A DNA stretch of 64,000 nucleotides, taken from assembly GCA_035566435.1 (NCBI GenBank), contig DATMRF010000083.1:1-64000 (forward strand), given 5' to 3'. Position numbers and translations under genes: made by a program. The notes below the pieces were generated by a model. The model was not told the DNA's origin. It worked only from the letters and a program-made list of their open reading frames with translations, and made no database searches. This DNA comes from DATMRF01 sp035566435. Its GTDB lineage: Bacteria; Verrucomicrobiota; Verrucomicrobiia; Limisphaerales; UBA8199. Shown here in pieces: positions 16,520-25,791 of this stretch. The stretch's first letter is position 1. Each line of letters starts with the position of its first letter.

Positions 16520-17398
16520 ATGTTTACCGGAACCTACACTGCAATTGTTACCCCGTTTAAGAACGGAGCCATCGACGAAGCTGCGCTCGAACGGTTGGTA
16601 AGGGCCCAAGTCAAAGCCGGTGTGGACGGCATTGTGCCGGTCGGCACTACCGGTGAGTCGCCAACGGTTAATTACGAAGAGCATGTCCATATCATCGCGC
16701 TGTCGGTGAAGTTTGCGGCGCGCAGGATCAAGGTGCTGGCGGGCACCGGCGGCAATTCCACCAGCGAAGCAGTTTACCTGACCGAGCACGCGCAGAAGGC
16801 GGGCGCCGACGGCTCTCTGCAAGTGGCGCCGTACTACAACAAGCCGTCGCAGGAAGGGTTGTTTCAGCATTTCCGCGAAGTGGCGCGCAAAACCAAACTG
16901 CCCATCGTGTTGTACAGCATCCCGAGCCGATGCGGCATCGAGATCGGTGTTGAGACGGTCAAACGCCTGGTGGCGCAGTGCAAGAATATTATTGGCATTA
17001 AAGAAGCCGGTGGCAATCCCGATCGGGTAAGCCAGCTTCGCGCCGGGCTCGGCCCGCGTTTCGAAATTATGAGCGGCGACGACTCGCTCACGCTCTCATT
17101 CATGGCCGTTGGCGCACAAGGCGTGGTCAGTGTGGCGTCGAATGTGATTCCGCGGGCCGTGGTGCAAATGGTCCGGGCCTACGACGCCGGAAAGGGTTCC
17201 GTGGCCCTGCGACTGCATCACAAATACTATCCGCTGTTTAAGGACCTGTTTATCGAGACCAACCCGGTGCCGGTGAAGGCCGCCTTGGCAATGATGGGCC
17301 AGATTGAAGAAGAATTTCGCCTGCCGTTGGTGCCAATGGCGGCGAAGAATAAGGACACGTTGCGGAAGACGATGAAGGCGTGCGGTGTTTTGAAGTGA
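16520..17398 (+). CDS. dapA: 4-Hydroxy-tetrahydrodipicolinate synthase
   Basis: Condenses pyruvate and aspartate semialdehyde at the start of the diaminopimelate branch. Schiff-base Lys161 sits in IIGIKEAGG, Tyr132 in LYSIPSR, and the catalytic Thr pair in VGTTGESPT at 41-49; APYYNKPSQEG is also diagnostic. 292 residues, TIM-barrel family, no truncation. There is a 62-nt gap after dapF and a 75-nt inverted-repeat-bearing gap before dapB. Confidence 0.97.
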   Translation: MFTGTYTAIVTPFKNGAIDEAALERLVRAQVKAGVDGIVPVGTTGESPTVNYEEHVHIIALSVKFAARRIKVLAGTGGNSTSEAVYLTEHAQKAGADGSLQVAPYYNKPSQEGLFQHFREVARKTKLPIVLYSIPSRCGIEIGVETVKRLVAQCKNIIGIKEAGGNPDRVSQLRAGLGPRFEIMSGDDSLTLSFMAVGAQGVVSVASNVIPRAVVQMVRAYDAGKGSVALRLHHKYYPLFKDLFIETNPVPVKAALAMMGQIEEEFRLPLVPMAAKNKDTLRKTMKACGVLK

Positions 17399-17407
17399 AA
17401 CGTAAAG

Positions 17408-17462
17408 CGTGATGCGTGAACAGTGGCGGTCACGTTTGGGGTTTCACGTTTCACGCATCACG
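17408..17462. repeat. 13-bp inverted repeat between dapA and dapB
   Basis: CGTGATGCGTGAA (17408-17420) and its exact reverse complement TTCACGCATCACG (17450-17462) flank a 29-base loop. The arms are members of the dispersed 'ACGTTTCACGCTTCACG' repeat family seen at 19.8 and 56.1 kb. It could form a stem in the dap mRNA and lower read-through, but there is no U-tract. Confidence 0.75.
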
Positions 17463-17473
17463 GATTACTTTCC

Positions 17474-18208
17474 ATGACTAAGATTATTATTACTGGTTCA
17501 AAGGGCCGGATGGGAAAAACTCTGCTGGCCTGCGCGCCGCAGCATGCGCACCTGCAGGTGGTGGGCCAGATGGACCAGGGCGATGATTTGCGGGCGGTGA
17601 TAGGGCAGGGGGACGTCGTTATCGATTTCAGCTCGCACAACGCGACACCGGCGATAGTCAAGCTTTGTGCCGAGCACAAGAAGGCGATGGTGATCGGCAC
17701 CACCGGCCACTCCGACAAGGAGCGCTCGGACCTCAACGCTGTCAGCGCTCAGGTTCCGATCGTGCTTTCGTCCAATTTTTCGACTGGGGTCAACGCGCTC
17801 TTCTGGCTGACGCGCAAGGCGGCGGAAATCCTCGGGCCGGGTTTTGACCTGGAGATTGTCGAAATGCACCACCGGCTGAAGCGCGATGCGCCGAGCGGCA
17901 CCGCGAAAACACTGGCCGAAATTCTCGCTCAGGTGCGCCAGCAGCAGCTTGACCGAATTGTCCGCCATGGCCGCGCGGGAATCGTTGGAGAGCGGACCAG
18001 CGCCGAAATCGGAATGCATTCCGTTCGTGGGGGCGATGTGGTGGGCGATCATACCGTAATGTTCGCCGGGCCGGGCGAGCGGGTGGAGTTGACGCATAAG
18101 GCATCGAGTCGCGAGACTTTCGCCAATGGGGCGCTTCGCGCGGCCGAATGGGTGGCGAAGCAGAAGCCCGGCTTGTACGATATGCAGGACGTGCTGGGAC
18201 TGAAATGA
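17474..18208 (+). CDS. dapB: 4-Hydroxy-tetrahydrodipicolinate reductase
   Basis: NAD(P)H-dependent reductase of the lysine/diaminopimelate pathway. The nucleotide-binding motif is GSKGRMGK near the N-terminus (typically GAxGRMG), and the catalytic/substrate region is EIVEMHHRLKRDAPSGTAKTL, with the paired His and the Lys of KxxxPSGTA. VIGTTGHS and SNFSTGVN also match. Length 244. Its stop overlaps the folK start by four bases (ATGA). Confidence 0.97.
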   Translation: MTKIIITGSKGRMGKTLLACAPQHAHLQVVGQMDQGDDLRAVIGQGDVVIDFSSHNATPAIVKLCAEHKKAMVIGTTGHSDKERSDLNAVSAQVPIVLSSNFSTGVNALFWLTRKAAEILGPGFDLEIVEMHHRLKRDAPSGTAKTLAEILAQVRQQQLDRIVRHGRAGIVGERTSAEIGMHSVRGGDVVGDHTVMFAGPGERVELTHKASSRETFANGALRAAEWVAKQKPGLYDMQDVLGLK

Positions 18209-18702
18209 ACCGCGCGTTCATCGGGCTTGGCTCGAACGTGGGACCTTCGGAGGAGACTGTGCGGTTGGCCATGGAGCGGTTGCGGGCGTTCGCTGCGGAG
18301 CCCTTGCTCGAGTCCTCCCTGTGGCAAACAACGCCAAGGGATTGCCCGCCGGAGTCCCCGGTGTTTGTCAACGCTGTGGTTGGCCTCGTGCCGCGCGCCG
18401 GAGAAACGCCTGAGTCGTTGCTGGGGAAATTGCAACAGATCGAGAGGGAATTTGGGCGGCAGCAGAAGAAAGTTGTGAACGAGCCGCGCCCGCTTGACCT
18501 TGACCTACTCATTTTCGGAGCCGAAGTCCGTTCGAGCCGAGAGCTCAAGCTGCCGCATTCTCGCGTGCACGAACGCCGTTTTGTGTTGCAGCCGCTGGCG
18601 GAACTCGCTCCCGGTCTCGTGCTGCCCGGGCAAACGAAAACCGTTTCGCAGTTGCTCTCCGAGTTACCGCCTGACCCGGGGATGAAAAAGCTTCATGCTT
18701 AA
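18205..18702 (+). CDS. folK: 2-Amino-4-hydroxy-6-hydroxymethyldihydropteridine pyrophosphokinase
   Basis: Transfers pyrophosphate from ATP to the hydroxymethylpterin in folate synthesis. FIGLGSNVG at the N-terminus and EPRPLDLDLLIFG (the HPPK signature) are clear, with LPHSRVHERRFVLQPLAEL. 165 residues. Translation is probably coupled to dapB through the ATGA overlap; placing a folate enzyme at the end of a dap operon is unusual but may only reflect operon drift. Confidence 0.95.
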   Translation: MNRAFIGLGSNVGPSEETVRLAMERLRAFAAEPLLESSLWQTTPRDCPPESPVFVNAVVGLVPRAGETPESLLGKLQQIEREFGRQQKKVVNEPRPLDLDLLIFGAEVRSSRELKLPHSRVHERRFVLQPLAELAPGLVLPGQTKTVSQLLSELPPDPGMKKLHA

Positions 18703-18811
18703 ACTCTACGTAACTGAGCGGCGCAGGGGGACGGGACGAGGGGTCAAAGGGTGAAGGGCGGTGGTCAGTAATCGGTTTTGAGCATTTAGGGGCCAGCGGT
18801 TTGACGGAAGG

Positions 18812-19135
18812 CTAGGGACGAGACGCGGTATTGGTTGCCGGGGCCTCGAACCGGATCACCGTTTCGCCCGGTTTGCCGTACCCGAACTGTTCCCGGGCGA
18901 GCCGCTCGATGGCTTTGGAATCGTGGCTCAAGGCCTGGACCGAGTTTTTCATCTGCTTCCCCAGTTCTTCCTTTTTCTGGATTTGAGTATCCAGCCGCAG
19001 GATCTCTTTGCGCATCCGCTCGTTCTGCTGCACTAACGGCAAGTACCAAATTGCCACCGCCAGCAGCCCCGCGACGAACAAGAGGAACTTAACCACCCGG
19101 GTCAGCTTATCCCAAATGTTCAGTTCTATGTTCAC
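18812..19135 (-). CDS. FtsB/DivIC-type septum formation protein
   Basis: A small bitopic membrane protein of the FtsB/DivIC family, part of the divisome. One transmembrane helix (about residues 16-33, FLLFVAGLLAVAIWYLPL) is followed by a coiled coil (QQNERMRKEILRLDTQIQKKEELGKQMK) and the typical C-terminal motif AREQFGYGKPGETVIRFE. The length of 107 residues is standard. It is convergent with folK. Confidence 0.88.
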   Translation of the reverse strand: MNIELNIWDKLTRVVKFLLFVAGLLAVAIWYLPLVQQNERMRKEILRLDTQIQKKEELGKQMKNSVQALSHDSKAIERLAREQFGYGKPGETVIRFEAPATNTASRP

Positions 19136-19479
19136 CTCGCAAATAAATCATGCAGGGGCGTTAGAGTAAATGCGAATCGGGCGCCGAGCTGCGGCCAGAG
19201 CGGTAGGGTGCGCTGCGTGCAAGCCAGCGGAACCGGAACCAGACTCGTTGTGGAAACGGTTGAAGGTTGAAGGTCGAAAGTTGCAGGTTGATGGGCAAGA
19301 ATCTGCGCAGAAAAACGACATTTCTGAATATAGTGATTCAGCGCGACGTTCCTCTCTACCGACGATGCGGCGCGTTAGACGACGCGCCCTACCGCGAGGG
19401 AGAATCCATTGGCGGCATGGCTCCTGAGCTTGGCAAACTGTGACCCCTGGGCTATGGGTTTGTGCTATCGTGTTGTAGC
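19136..19479. repeat. Intergenic repeat copy A (homologous to 24319-24455)
   Basis: From 19232 to about 19345 the sequence matches, with small gaps, the stretch at 24319-24455. Shared pieces include CCGGAACCAGACTCGTTGTG, the GGTTGAAGGTTGAAAG run, and AATCTGCGCAGAAAAACGAC. I see no gene in this gap. Confidence 0.75.
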
Positions 19480-19731
19480 ATGACTGAACTCGAAAAAGAT
19501 ATGCTGGCGGCGCTGAACGAGCTTGATAGCACGGTCAGGTCCATGGCGACGGCCAATCCCAAGCCACGGTTGCGGCCGCTTCTCGCGCGGGTTGATGAGT
19601 TGACCCTCAAGATGCCCAGGGACAGCGACCCGAATCTGCTACACTATCTCCACAGGAAAAGTTATGAAAAGGCGCGGCTGCTCCTCCAGGGGAGGGATGC
19701 TGAGAATGCGCGGGGCGTGTGCGGTGAGTGA
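19480..19731 (+). CDS. Small hypothetical protein
   Basis: An 83-residue, mostly helical acidic/basic protein that I do not recognise by name. It starts MTELEKDMLAALNELDSTV, continues with a charged middle (RLRPLLARVDELTLKM) and ends LHRKSYEKARLLLQGRD. Its composition and amphipathic pattern fit a real soluble protein better than a chance frame. It stands 110 bases ahead of mnmE on the same strand and may be co-transcribed. Confidence 0.55.
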   Translation: MTELEKDMLAALNELDSTVRSMATANPKPRLRPLLARVDELTLKMPRDSDPNLLHYLHRKSYEKARLLLQGRDAENARGVCGE

Positions 19732-19844
19732 GTTTTAGGTAGAAAATTGGGTGTTGAAAGTTACAAGTTGCCGCGCTTCGCCTGAACAGCCAACCTTGGC
19801 ATGCTGACGTTTCACGTTTCGCGTTTTAACGTTTTCACCGACTC

Positions 19845-21215
19845 ATGCTTACGGATACGATAGCCGCCATTGCCACCCCGGTCGGCGAGGCTGGCCTGGC
19901 GGTGGTGCGGATTTCCGGACCCCGGGCGCTGACGGTAGCTGACCAATGCTTTAGGCCTGCGGGGAAGGCGGCAATGAAGCCCTCCGCAGCGCCGACGCAT
20001 ACCATTCATTTCGGGCATGTTCGGCGCGACGGCGAGAACATCGATGAGGTCCTGCTGTCAGTCATGCGCGCCCCGCGCACCTTTACCCGGGAGGATGCGG
20101 TAGAAATTACCTGCCACGGCGGGATGCTGCCGGCGAAGATGGTGCTGGATGCGGTTTTGGCAAGCGGCGCGCGCCTGGCCGAGCCCGGTGAATTCACCCG
20201 GCGGGCCTTTCTCAACGGCCGGATTGACCTGGCACAGGCCGAGGCCGTCGCCGACCTGATCCATTCGCGCACGGAGCTGGCGTTGCGGGCCGCCAACGAG
20301 CAGCTCGCCGGCCGGCTTTCGCACCGCATCAACCAGCTCCGCGACCAGTTGATGCATATCCTGGCGCACGTCGAGGCGTACATCGATTTTCCCGAAGAAG
20401 ACATCGCGCCGAATACGCGGAGCGAGCTGATTGGCCAGCTTGAACAGGGTGCAGCTTTCATGGAAGAGTTGTTGCGGACGGCGAATGAGGGCCAGATCCT
20501 GCGGCGCGGAATCCGCGCGGCGATTATTGGCCGGCCCAACGCCGGCAAATCCAGTTTGCTCAATCAACTCCTCGGTCATGACCGGGCGATCGTTTCGGCC
20601 ACGCCCGGCACGACCCGCGATACCATCGAGGAAACCGCGAACATCCGGGGCTTGCCCGTGGTGTTCATCGACACCGCGGGCCTGCGCGAGGCTCGCGATG
20701 AGATCGAGGCCGAAGGCATCCGGCGCAGCCGGCAATCACTGCTCAAGGCCGAATTCATTTTGCATATTTTCGACGGTTCGGAGCCGCTCACTCCGGCCGA
20801 CGAACGGGTCCTGGAGGAGTCTGCCAGCAAGAAACGCATCGTCGTTCGCAATAAGGTCGATCTTCCTCAGTGTCTGGATCTTCCGCGATCCTTAAGCGGG
20901 GCGACTGTAGATGTGTGCTGCCTGACGGGGCAGGGGATCGAAGCACTTAAAGATGCCATCAGGAATCTCGCCTGGTCCGGCGAGATCAAAGCGGAAATGC
21001 TCGAGGTCATGATTAACTCGCGTCATCAGGACGCTCTTAACCGGGCGCGTTCAGCCGCCTCGCGCACGATCGAAGCTCTGCGCGCCGACGAGACGCTGGA
21101 GTTGGTGGCGATGGACCTGCGTATCGCCGTCAACGCTGTGGGGGAGATTGTGGGGAAGACGACGACCGAGGATTTGCTTGACGCAATTTTCAGCCAGTTT
21201 TGTATCGGGAAGTGA
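19845..21215 (+). CDS. mnmE: tRNA modification GTPase MnmE
   Basis: Works with MnmG to modify U34 (cmnm5U) in certain tRNAs. The N-terminal formyl-THF-binding domain starts MLTDTIAAIATPVGEAGLAVVRISG; a helical domain surrounds an inserted G domain with G1 GRPNAGKS (229-236), SATPGTTRDTI and G3 DTAGL (276-280). The C-terminus ends FCIGK, the invariant Cys motif. 456 residues, complete. No mnmG is nearby. Confidence 0.97.
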   Translation: MLTDTIAAIATPVGEAGLAVVRISGPRALTVADQCFRPAGKAAMKPSAAPTHTIHFGHVRRDGENIDEVLLSVMRAPRTFTREDAVEITCHGGMLPAKMVLDAVLASGARLAEPGEFTRRAFLNGRIDLAQAEAVADLIHSRTELALRAANEQLAGRLSHRINQLRDQLMHILAHVEAYIDFPEEDIAPNTRSELIGQLEQGAAFMEELLRTANEGQILRRGIRAAIIGRPNAGKSSLLNQLLGHDRAIVSATPGTTRDTIEETANIRGLPVVFIDTAGLREARDEIEAEGIRRSRQSLLKAEFILHIFDGSEPLTPADERVLEESASKKRIVVRNKVDLPQCLDLPRSLSGATVDVCCLTGQGIEALKDAIRNLAWSGEIKAEMLEVMINSRHQDALNRARSAASRTIEALRADETLELVAMDLRIAVNAVGEIVGKTTTEDLLDAIFSQFCIGK

Positions 21216-21412
21216 GGAGGGGTGAAAGGATAACGGCTGACGGATAAAGGGTACAGGGAGAGTTAAACCGTTTAACGTTTCAACGTTTTCGACCTTTTAA
21301 CGAGTCAGGCTCGTCCACGAAACCTTTGACAACCAAAAGGCTTTAGTCCAGCTTCCAGCAACTTGCACGGGTTCGGTTCACCTCACGAAAGCGTGTAAGT
21401 GGTTATAAATGC

Positions 21413-24232
21413 ATGGGTAAGGCACTGATCATTGCCGAGAAACCGTCGGTCGCTAGCGATATCGCCCGCGCCCTGGGCGGCTTCAAGAAGCAGGAAGACT
21501 ACTACGAGAGCGACCAGTACGTTCTCTCATCGGCCGTCGGCCATTTGCTTGAATTGGTCGTGCCGGAGGGGGTCGAGCCCGCGCGTGGCAAATGGTCGTT
21601 TGCCCATCTGCCGGTCATCCCGCCCCACTTCGACCTGCAACCCATCGAAAAGGCGCAGGCGCGCCTTAACTTGCTGAAGAAACTGCTCAAGAGAAAAGAC
21701 GTCGCCGCTCTGATTAACGCCTGCGACGCCGGGCGGGAGGGTGAATTGATTTTCCGGAATATCATTCGTTACGCGAATGCCCGGCAACCGATCCAGCGCC
21801 TGTGGCTTCAGTCGATGACACCCGCGGCGATTCGCGACGGCTTTGCCCAGTTGCGCGACGACCAACAAATGCAACCGCTGGCCGACGCGGCGCTCAGCCG
21901 AGCCGAGGCTGACTGGCTGGTGGGCATCAATGGCACGCGCGCAATGACCGCGTTTAACTCCAAGTCGGGCGGTTTTTTCAAGACGACCGTCGGCCGCGTG
22001 CAAACGCCAACGCTGGCGATCGTGGTCGAGCGGGAACAGAAAATCCGCAGGTTCGTGTCGCGGGATTACTGGGAGGTGATCGGCACGTTTCAGGCGGAGG
22101 CGGGGACATACATCGGCAAGTGGTTTGATGAAAAATTTGTCCGGCCTGACAAGGAGGGCGACCCGGACCTTAAGCCGGACCGCCTGTGGGACCGCGCGAC
22201 AGCCGAAGCACTTCGCTCGAAATGCCTGGGCAAGCCGGGCATTGTTACCGAAGAGAGCAAGCCTAGCACGCAACTCTCGCCGTTGTTGTACGACCTGACG
22301 AGCCTCCAGCGGGAAGCCAACAGCCGGTTCGGGTTCAGCGCCTCGAACACGCTTAAGCTCGCGCAGACGCTCTACGAGCGGCATAAAGTTTTGACTTACC
22401 CGCGCACCGACTCGCGCGCTTTGCCGGAGGATTACCAGGGAACGGTGCGCAAGACGCTCGAAATGCTCGAAGGGACGGCTTACCGGCCGTTCGCCGACAC
22501 GATTTTGAAGAACGAGTGGGTGCGGCCCAACAAGCGCATCTTCAACAATGCGAAGGTTTCGGACCACTTTGCCATCATCCCGACGACTGAGCCGCCCAAG
22601 GGACTCAGTGAACCCGAGCAAAAGCTCTACGATATGGTGACGAAGCGTTTCCTCGCGGTGTTTTACCCCGCGGCGGAATTTCTCGAGACGATCCGGATCA
22701 CGCGCGTCGAGCACGAACCGTTCAAGAGCGTGGGGAAGGTGCTGCTCAATCCTGGCTGGATGGCGGTGTACGGGAAAGAAGCTCAATCTGAAGATGCGCC
22801 TACGCTCACACCCGTCAAGGCTGGCGAACAAGTCCAGACCACCGAGGTCGAGGTGAAGCAAAACCAGACCAAACCCCCGCCGCGGTACACGGAAGCGACG
22901 CTGTTGGGCGCGATGGAAGGCGCGGGCAAGCTTGTCGAAGATGAGGAATTGCGCGAAGCAATGAGCGAAAAAGGCCTCGGGACACCGGCGACGCGCGCTG
23001 CCATCATCGAGGGCCTGATTTATGAACAGTATCTGCTTCGTCAAGGCAAAGACTTGCAGGCGACTGCCAAAGCCTTTGCCCTGATGGAACTGCTCAACGG
23101 TCTGGGCATCCCCGAATTGACGCGCCCCGAGCTGACCGGCGATTGGGAATTCCAATTGCGCCAGGTGCAGCGCCGTCAAAAGAGCCGGAGCGAATTCATG
23201 GCCGGCATCCAGGAAATGACCCGGCATATCGTCGAGCGGGCCAAAAAGTTCGAACTCGACACAATTCCAGGCGACTTCGGCGTTTTGAAAGTGCCTTGTC
23301 CCAAATGCGGCGGCGAAGTTCATGAGCGCTACAAGGCATTCCAGTGCGTTAAGTGCGACTTCTCGGTTTGGAAAATCATTTCCAGTCGCCTGTTTGAGGC
23401 GGAAGAGATGGAGCAGCTCATCAGTAATAAGCAGATCGGGCCGCTCCAGGGATTCCGCAGCCGCATGGGCAAGCCTTTCGCCGCCGTGCTGAAGCTCAAC
23501 GAGGAGAACAAGATCGAGTTTGATTTCGGCCCCGACCAACGCAATGGCGAGGGAGGCGTCGCCGAGGTGGATTTCACCGGCCAGGAGCCGGTGGGCCAAT
23601 GTCCGAAGTGCCAGAGCCGCGTGTTCGAAACGGCCATGAGTTATATCTGCGAAAAATCGGTCGGCGCCAGCCGCTCCTGCAAGTTCCGCACCGGCAAGAT
23701 CATTCTGCAGCAACCCATCGAGCGGTCTCAGGTCCAGAAGCTTCTGGCTGCGGGAAAGACCGATCGGCTCGACAAATTCATTTCCCGCAAAGGCCGTCCG
23801 TTCAAGGCGTTCCTCGTGCTCAAGGACGGGGAAGTCGGGTTCGAATTCGAGCCGCGCCCGGCCAGAGGCAAGAAGGGCGCTGCCAAGACGCAGGCCTCCA
23901 AGGAACCGGCGCCAAAGATTGATTTCACCGGGCAGCAGCCGCTGGGCAAATGTCCTAAATGCGGCGGCCAGGTGTTTGAGAGCGAGTCCGCTTACGTGTG
24001 CGAAAAGTCGCAAGCCGACAAACGGCCCTGCAAGTTCAAGATCAACAAAGTCATCCTGCAGCAGCCGATCGAGCGCACCGAGGCGGCCAAGCTGCTGGCC
24101 GAAAACAAGAGCGGCCTGCTCACCCAGTTCATCTCCAAAGCAGGACGGCCGTTTCCCGCGTATCTGGTGATGGATGACATGGGCAAGGTCAACTTCGAAT
24201 TTCCTCCGCGCGAAACCGAGCCGGCCAACTAG
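21413..24232 (+). CDS. topB: DNA topoisomerase III-like (type IA) with three C-terminal zinc-ribbon repeats
   Basis: A type IA topoisomerase that relaxes or decatenates DNA through single-strand passage. The Toprim domain is at the N-terminus (LIIAEKPSVASDIAR; DAGREGE at 105-111) and the active-site Tyr329 lies in LTYPRTDSRALP. After the core (to about residue 620) come three copies of a 100-residue module, each opening with a CPKC...C zinc ribbon and containing an IILQQPIERxxxxKLLxxxK-type segment. This Topo_C_Rpt array is common in TopB-like enzymes of non-enteric bacteria. 939 residues. A long antisense frame across the gene is a codon-bias shadow. Confidence 0.94.
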   Translation: MGKALIIAEKPSVASDIARALGGFKKQEDYYESDQYVLSSAVGHLLELVVPEGVEPARGKWSFAHLPVIPPHFDLQPIEKAQARLNLLKKLLKRKDVAALINACDAGREGELIFRNIIRYANARQPIQRLWLQSMTPAAIRDGFAQLRDDQQMQPLADAALSRAEADWLVGINGTRAMTAFNSKSGGFFKTTVGRVQTPTLAIVVEREQKIRRFVSRDYWEVIGTFQAEAGTYIGKWFDEKFVRPDKEGDPDLKPDRLWDRATAEALRSKCLGKPGIVTEESKPSTQLSPLLYDLTSLQREANSRFGFSASNTLKLAQTLYERHKVLTYPRTDSRALPEDYQGTVRKTLEMLEGTAYRPFADTILKNEWVRPNKRIFNNAKVSDHFAIIPTTEPPKGLSEPEQKLYDMVTKRFLAVFYPAAEFLETIRITRVEHEPFKSVGKVLLNPGWMAVYGKEAQSEDAPTLTPVKAGEQVQTTEVEVKQNQTKPPPRYTEATLLGAMEGAGKLVEDEELREAMSEKGLGTPATRAAIIEGLIYEQYLLRQGKDLQATAKAFALMELLNGLGIPELTRPELTGDWEFQLRQVQRRQKSRSEFMAGIQEMTRHIVERAKKFELDTIPGDFGVLKVPCPKCGGEVHERYKAFQCVKCDFSVWKIISSRLFEAEEMEQLISNKQIGPLQGFRSRMGKPFAAVLKLNEENKIEFDFGPDQRNGEGGVAEVDFTGQEPVGQCPKCQSRVFETAMSYICEKSVGASRSCKFRTGKIILQQPIERSQVQKLLAAGKTDRLDKFISRKGRPFKAFLVLKDGEVGFEFEPRPARGKKGAAKTQASKEPAPKIDFTGQQPLGKCPKCGGQVFESESAYVCEKSQADKRPCKFKINKVILQQPIERTEAAKLLAENKSGLLTQFISKAGRPFPAYLVMDDMGKVNFEFPPRETEPAN

Positions 24233-24591
24233 CTTCCACGGGCGACGCGGGCGCGAAGTGATAGCTGCCAAAAGGCGCAGAAAGCCCAAAAGGCGCAGAA
24301 AGCACAAGCCGGCGTAGCCGGAACCAAACTCGTTGTGGGAGCGGTTGCAGGTTGAAGGTTGAAAGTTGCAAGTTGACGTAACCAACTTGCAACCTTCAAC
24401 TTGCAAGTTGTAACCGCGGAAATCTGCGCAGAAAAAAGACATTTCCAGATGTAGTCATACAAAAGGTGAAGCCAGACAAAGAGGTTCGTTACCGTGCCCT
24501 GCTCGTTTAACCTTCTCGAGCGAAACAACATTCGTAACCTTTGAACGTTTTCGCGAGCTACACGACGGCAATGTAACTCCTGAGTCGCAAC
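24233..24591. repeat. Intergenic repeat copy B and CAGAAAG repeats
   Basis: AAAAGGCGCAGAAAGCCC units at 24269-24305 precede copy B (24319-24455), homologous to the gap before the 19480 gene. Copy B includes a self-complementary segment (GGTTGAAGGTTGAAAGTTGC versus GCAACCTTCAACTTGCAAG), which could fold. No gene is supported. Confidence 0.75.
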
Positions 24592-25521
24592 GTGACCCTT
24601 GTCACAAAATTTTTGCAGCATTTGGCCACTGACCGCGGCGCCTCGGCGTATACCCAGCGCAACTATCGCCAGGCGCTTGAAGAGTTTTCCAAGTGGCATG
24701 GCGAAGAACGCGGGCAACCGCCTGAATGGGGAAATCTCCAGCGCGACGACTTCCGTGCCTATCTGCGCTTCCTGGGCCGGCATAACCTCGGTCGCGCCGC
24801 CATTCAGCTCCGCTTCTGCGCCTTGCGCACCTTCTACAAATTCCTGATCCGTCACGGCGCCGTCGCGGCCTCTCCTATCAAAAACCTCTCGCTGCCGAAA
24901 CCTGGCCATCGCCTGCCCAAATTCCTGACCCCGCAGCAAATGACAGATTTACTTGAGGCTCCGCTCAAGCTGTTGCCGCCGCGGGGCGACGAGAACAAGG
25001 AATCTGCCAAACTCATCATACGCTGCCGCCGTGACGTCGCCATCCTTGAAACCATTTATTCCTGCGGCCTGCGCATCAGCGAGCTGTGCGGGTTGCAGGC
25101 GCAGGATATCGACTGGCACGAACGCCTCCTCCGCGTCCGCGGCAAAGGCAAAAAAGAGCGCCTGCTTCCTATCGGCGAACCGGCTTTGAGGGCCATCCAA
25201 ACCTACTGGCAGTTCCTCCCCGAGGCGCCCGGCGGCCAATCTCCCGTTTTTGTCGCCAGTGTACAAAAGCTCCGCCCGCTTTCCGCGCGCGACTTGCAGT
25301 TGCGCCTGAAGAAATATCTGGCCATTGCTGCGCTGGACCCGAGCCTCACACCACATAAGCTGCGCCACAGTTACGCCACGCACCTGCTCGACGCCGGCGC
25401 GGACCTTCGGAGCGTGCAAGAACTCCTCGGCCACGCCCACCTCGCGACCACCCAGGTCTATACTCATCTTACCACCGAACGCCTCAAGCGCGCCTACGAC
25501 CAGGCCCATCCGCGCGCCTGA
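24592..25521 (+). CDS. xerC: Tyrosine recombinase, XerC/XerD type
   Basis: Site-specific recombinase, most likely the chromosome-dimer resolvase. The N-terminal core-binding domain (SAM-like) spans about 1-90. The catalytic residues are all present: R161 in GLRISELCG, K185, H255 and R258 in HKLRHSYATHLL, H281 in LLGHAHL and the nucleophile Y290 in TQVYTHL. 309 residues, GTG start. A modest insertion (LLPPRGDENKESAK) lies before the first catalytic Arg. The choice of XerC over XerD is uncertain. It does not lie beside a phage or an integron. Confidence 0.93.
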   Translation: MTLVTKFLQHLATDRGASAYTQRNYRQALEEFSKWHGEERGQPPEWGNLQRDDFRAYLRFLGRHNLGRAAIQLRFCALRTFYKFLIRHGAVAASPIKNLSLPKPGHRLPKFLTPQQMTDLLEAPLKLLPPRGDENKESAKLIIRCRRDVAILETIYSCGLRISELCGLQAQDIDWHERLLRVRGKGKKERLLPIGEPALRAIQTYWQFLPEAPGGQSPVFVASVQKLRPLSARDLQLRLKKYLAIAALDPSLTPHKLRHSYATHLLDAGADLRSVQELLGHAHLATTQVYTHLTTERLKRAYDQAHPRA

Positions 25522-25791
25522 ACGGCCTGGTGTTTAGCGCTTACCCCCAATCGTTTGCGAACGTTGGGAACTTTCCACCGATGAGCGGTGGGGGGTAGGG
25601 CGCGCTGGGGACAGCTCGCCCACGCCGCTCAGCGTTGTTTGGGGGGTAGAACGCAAAAGCATATTCCTTGACGGTACGTCGGAAAAGTTTTAGCAAAAGG
25701 AATAGTGCAGCCTCTCAAGGCTGAACCAAATAATCAGATGGTAAAAACTCGGAATCCCGGGCGCTGAATGCTCGGACCCCGAATCGAATTC
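25522..25791. other. Gap after the Xer gene with a stem-loop
   Basis: CCCAA(T)CGTT / AACGTTGGG at 25546-25568 could form a nine-pair stem with one bulge and a TGCG loop, 25 bases after the Xer stop codon. It lacks a U-tract. The rest of the gap (GGTGGGGGGTAGGGC stretches) has no gene that I can support. Confidence 0.5.

Noticed and set aside
21216..21412. Leaderless start of topB at TATAAATGCATG
   Set aside because: TATAAAT directly before the ATG looks like a -10 element, but I could not find a convincing -35 match at the right distance.
21527..24442. A 971-codon open frame antisense to the topoisomerase gene
   Set aside because: The plus-strand protein has all catalytic motifs of a type IA topoisomerase and three zinc ribbons. 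The antisense frame has a Leu/Arg/Gly-rich composition without motifs, which is the usual shadow in GC-rich genes.
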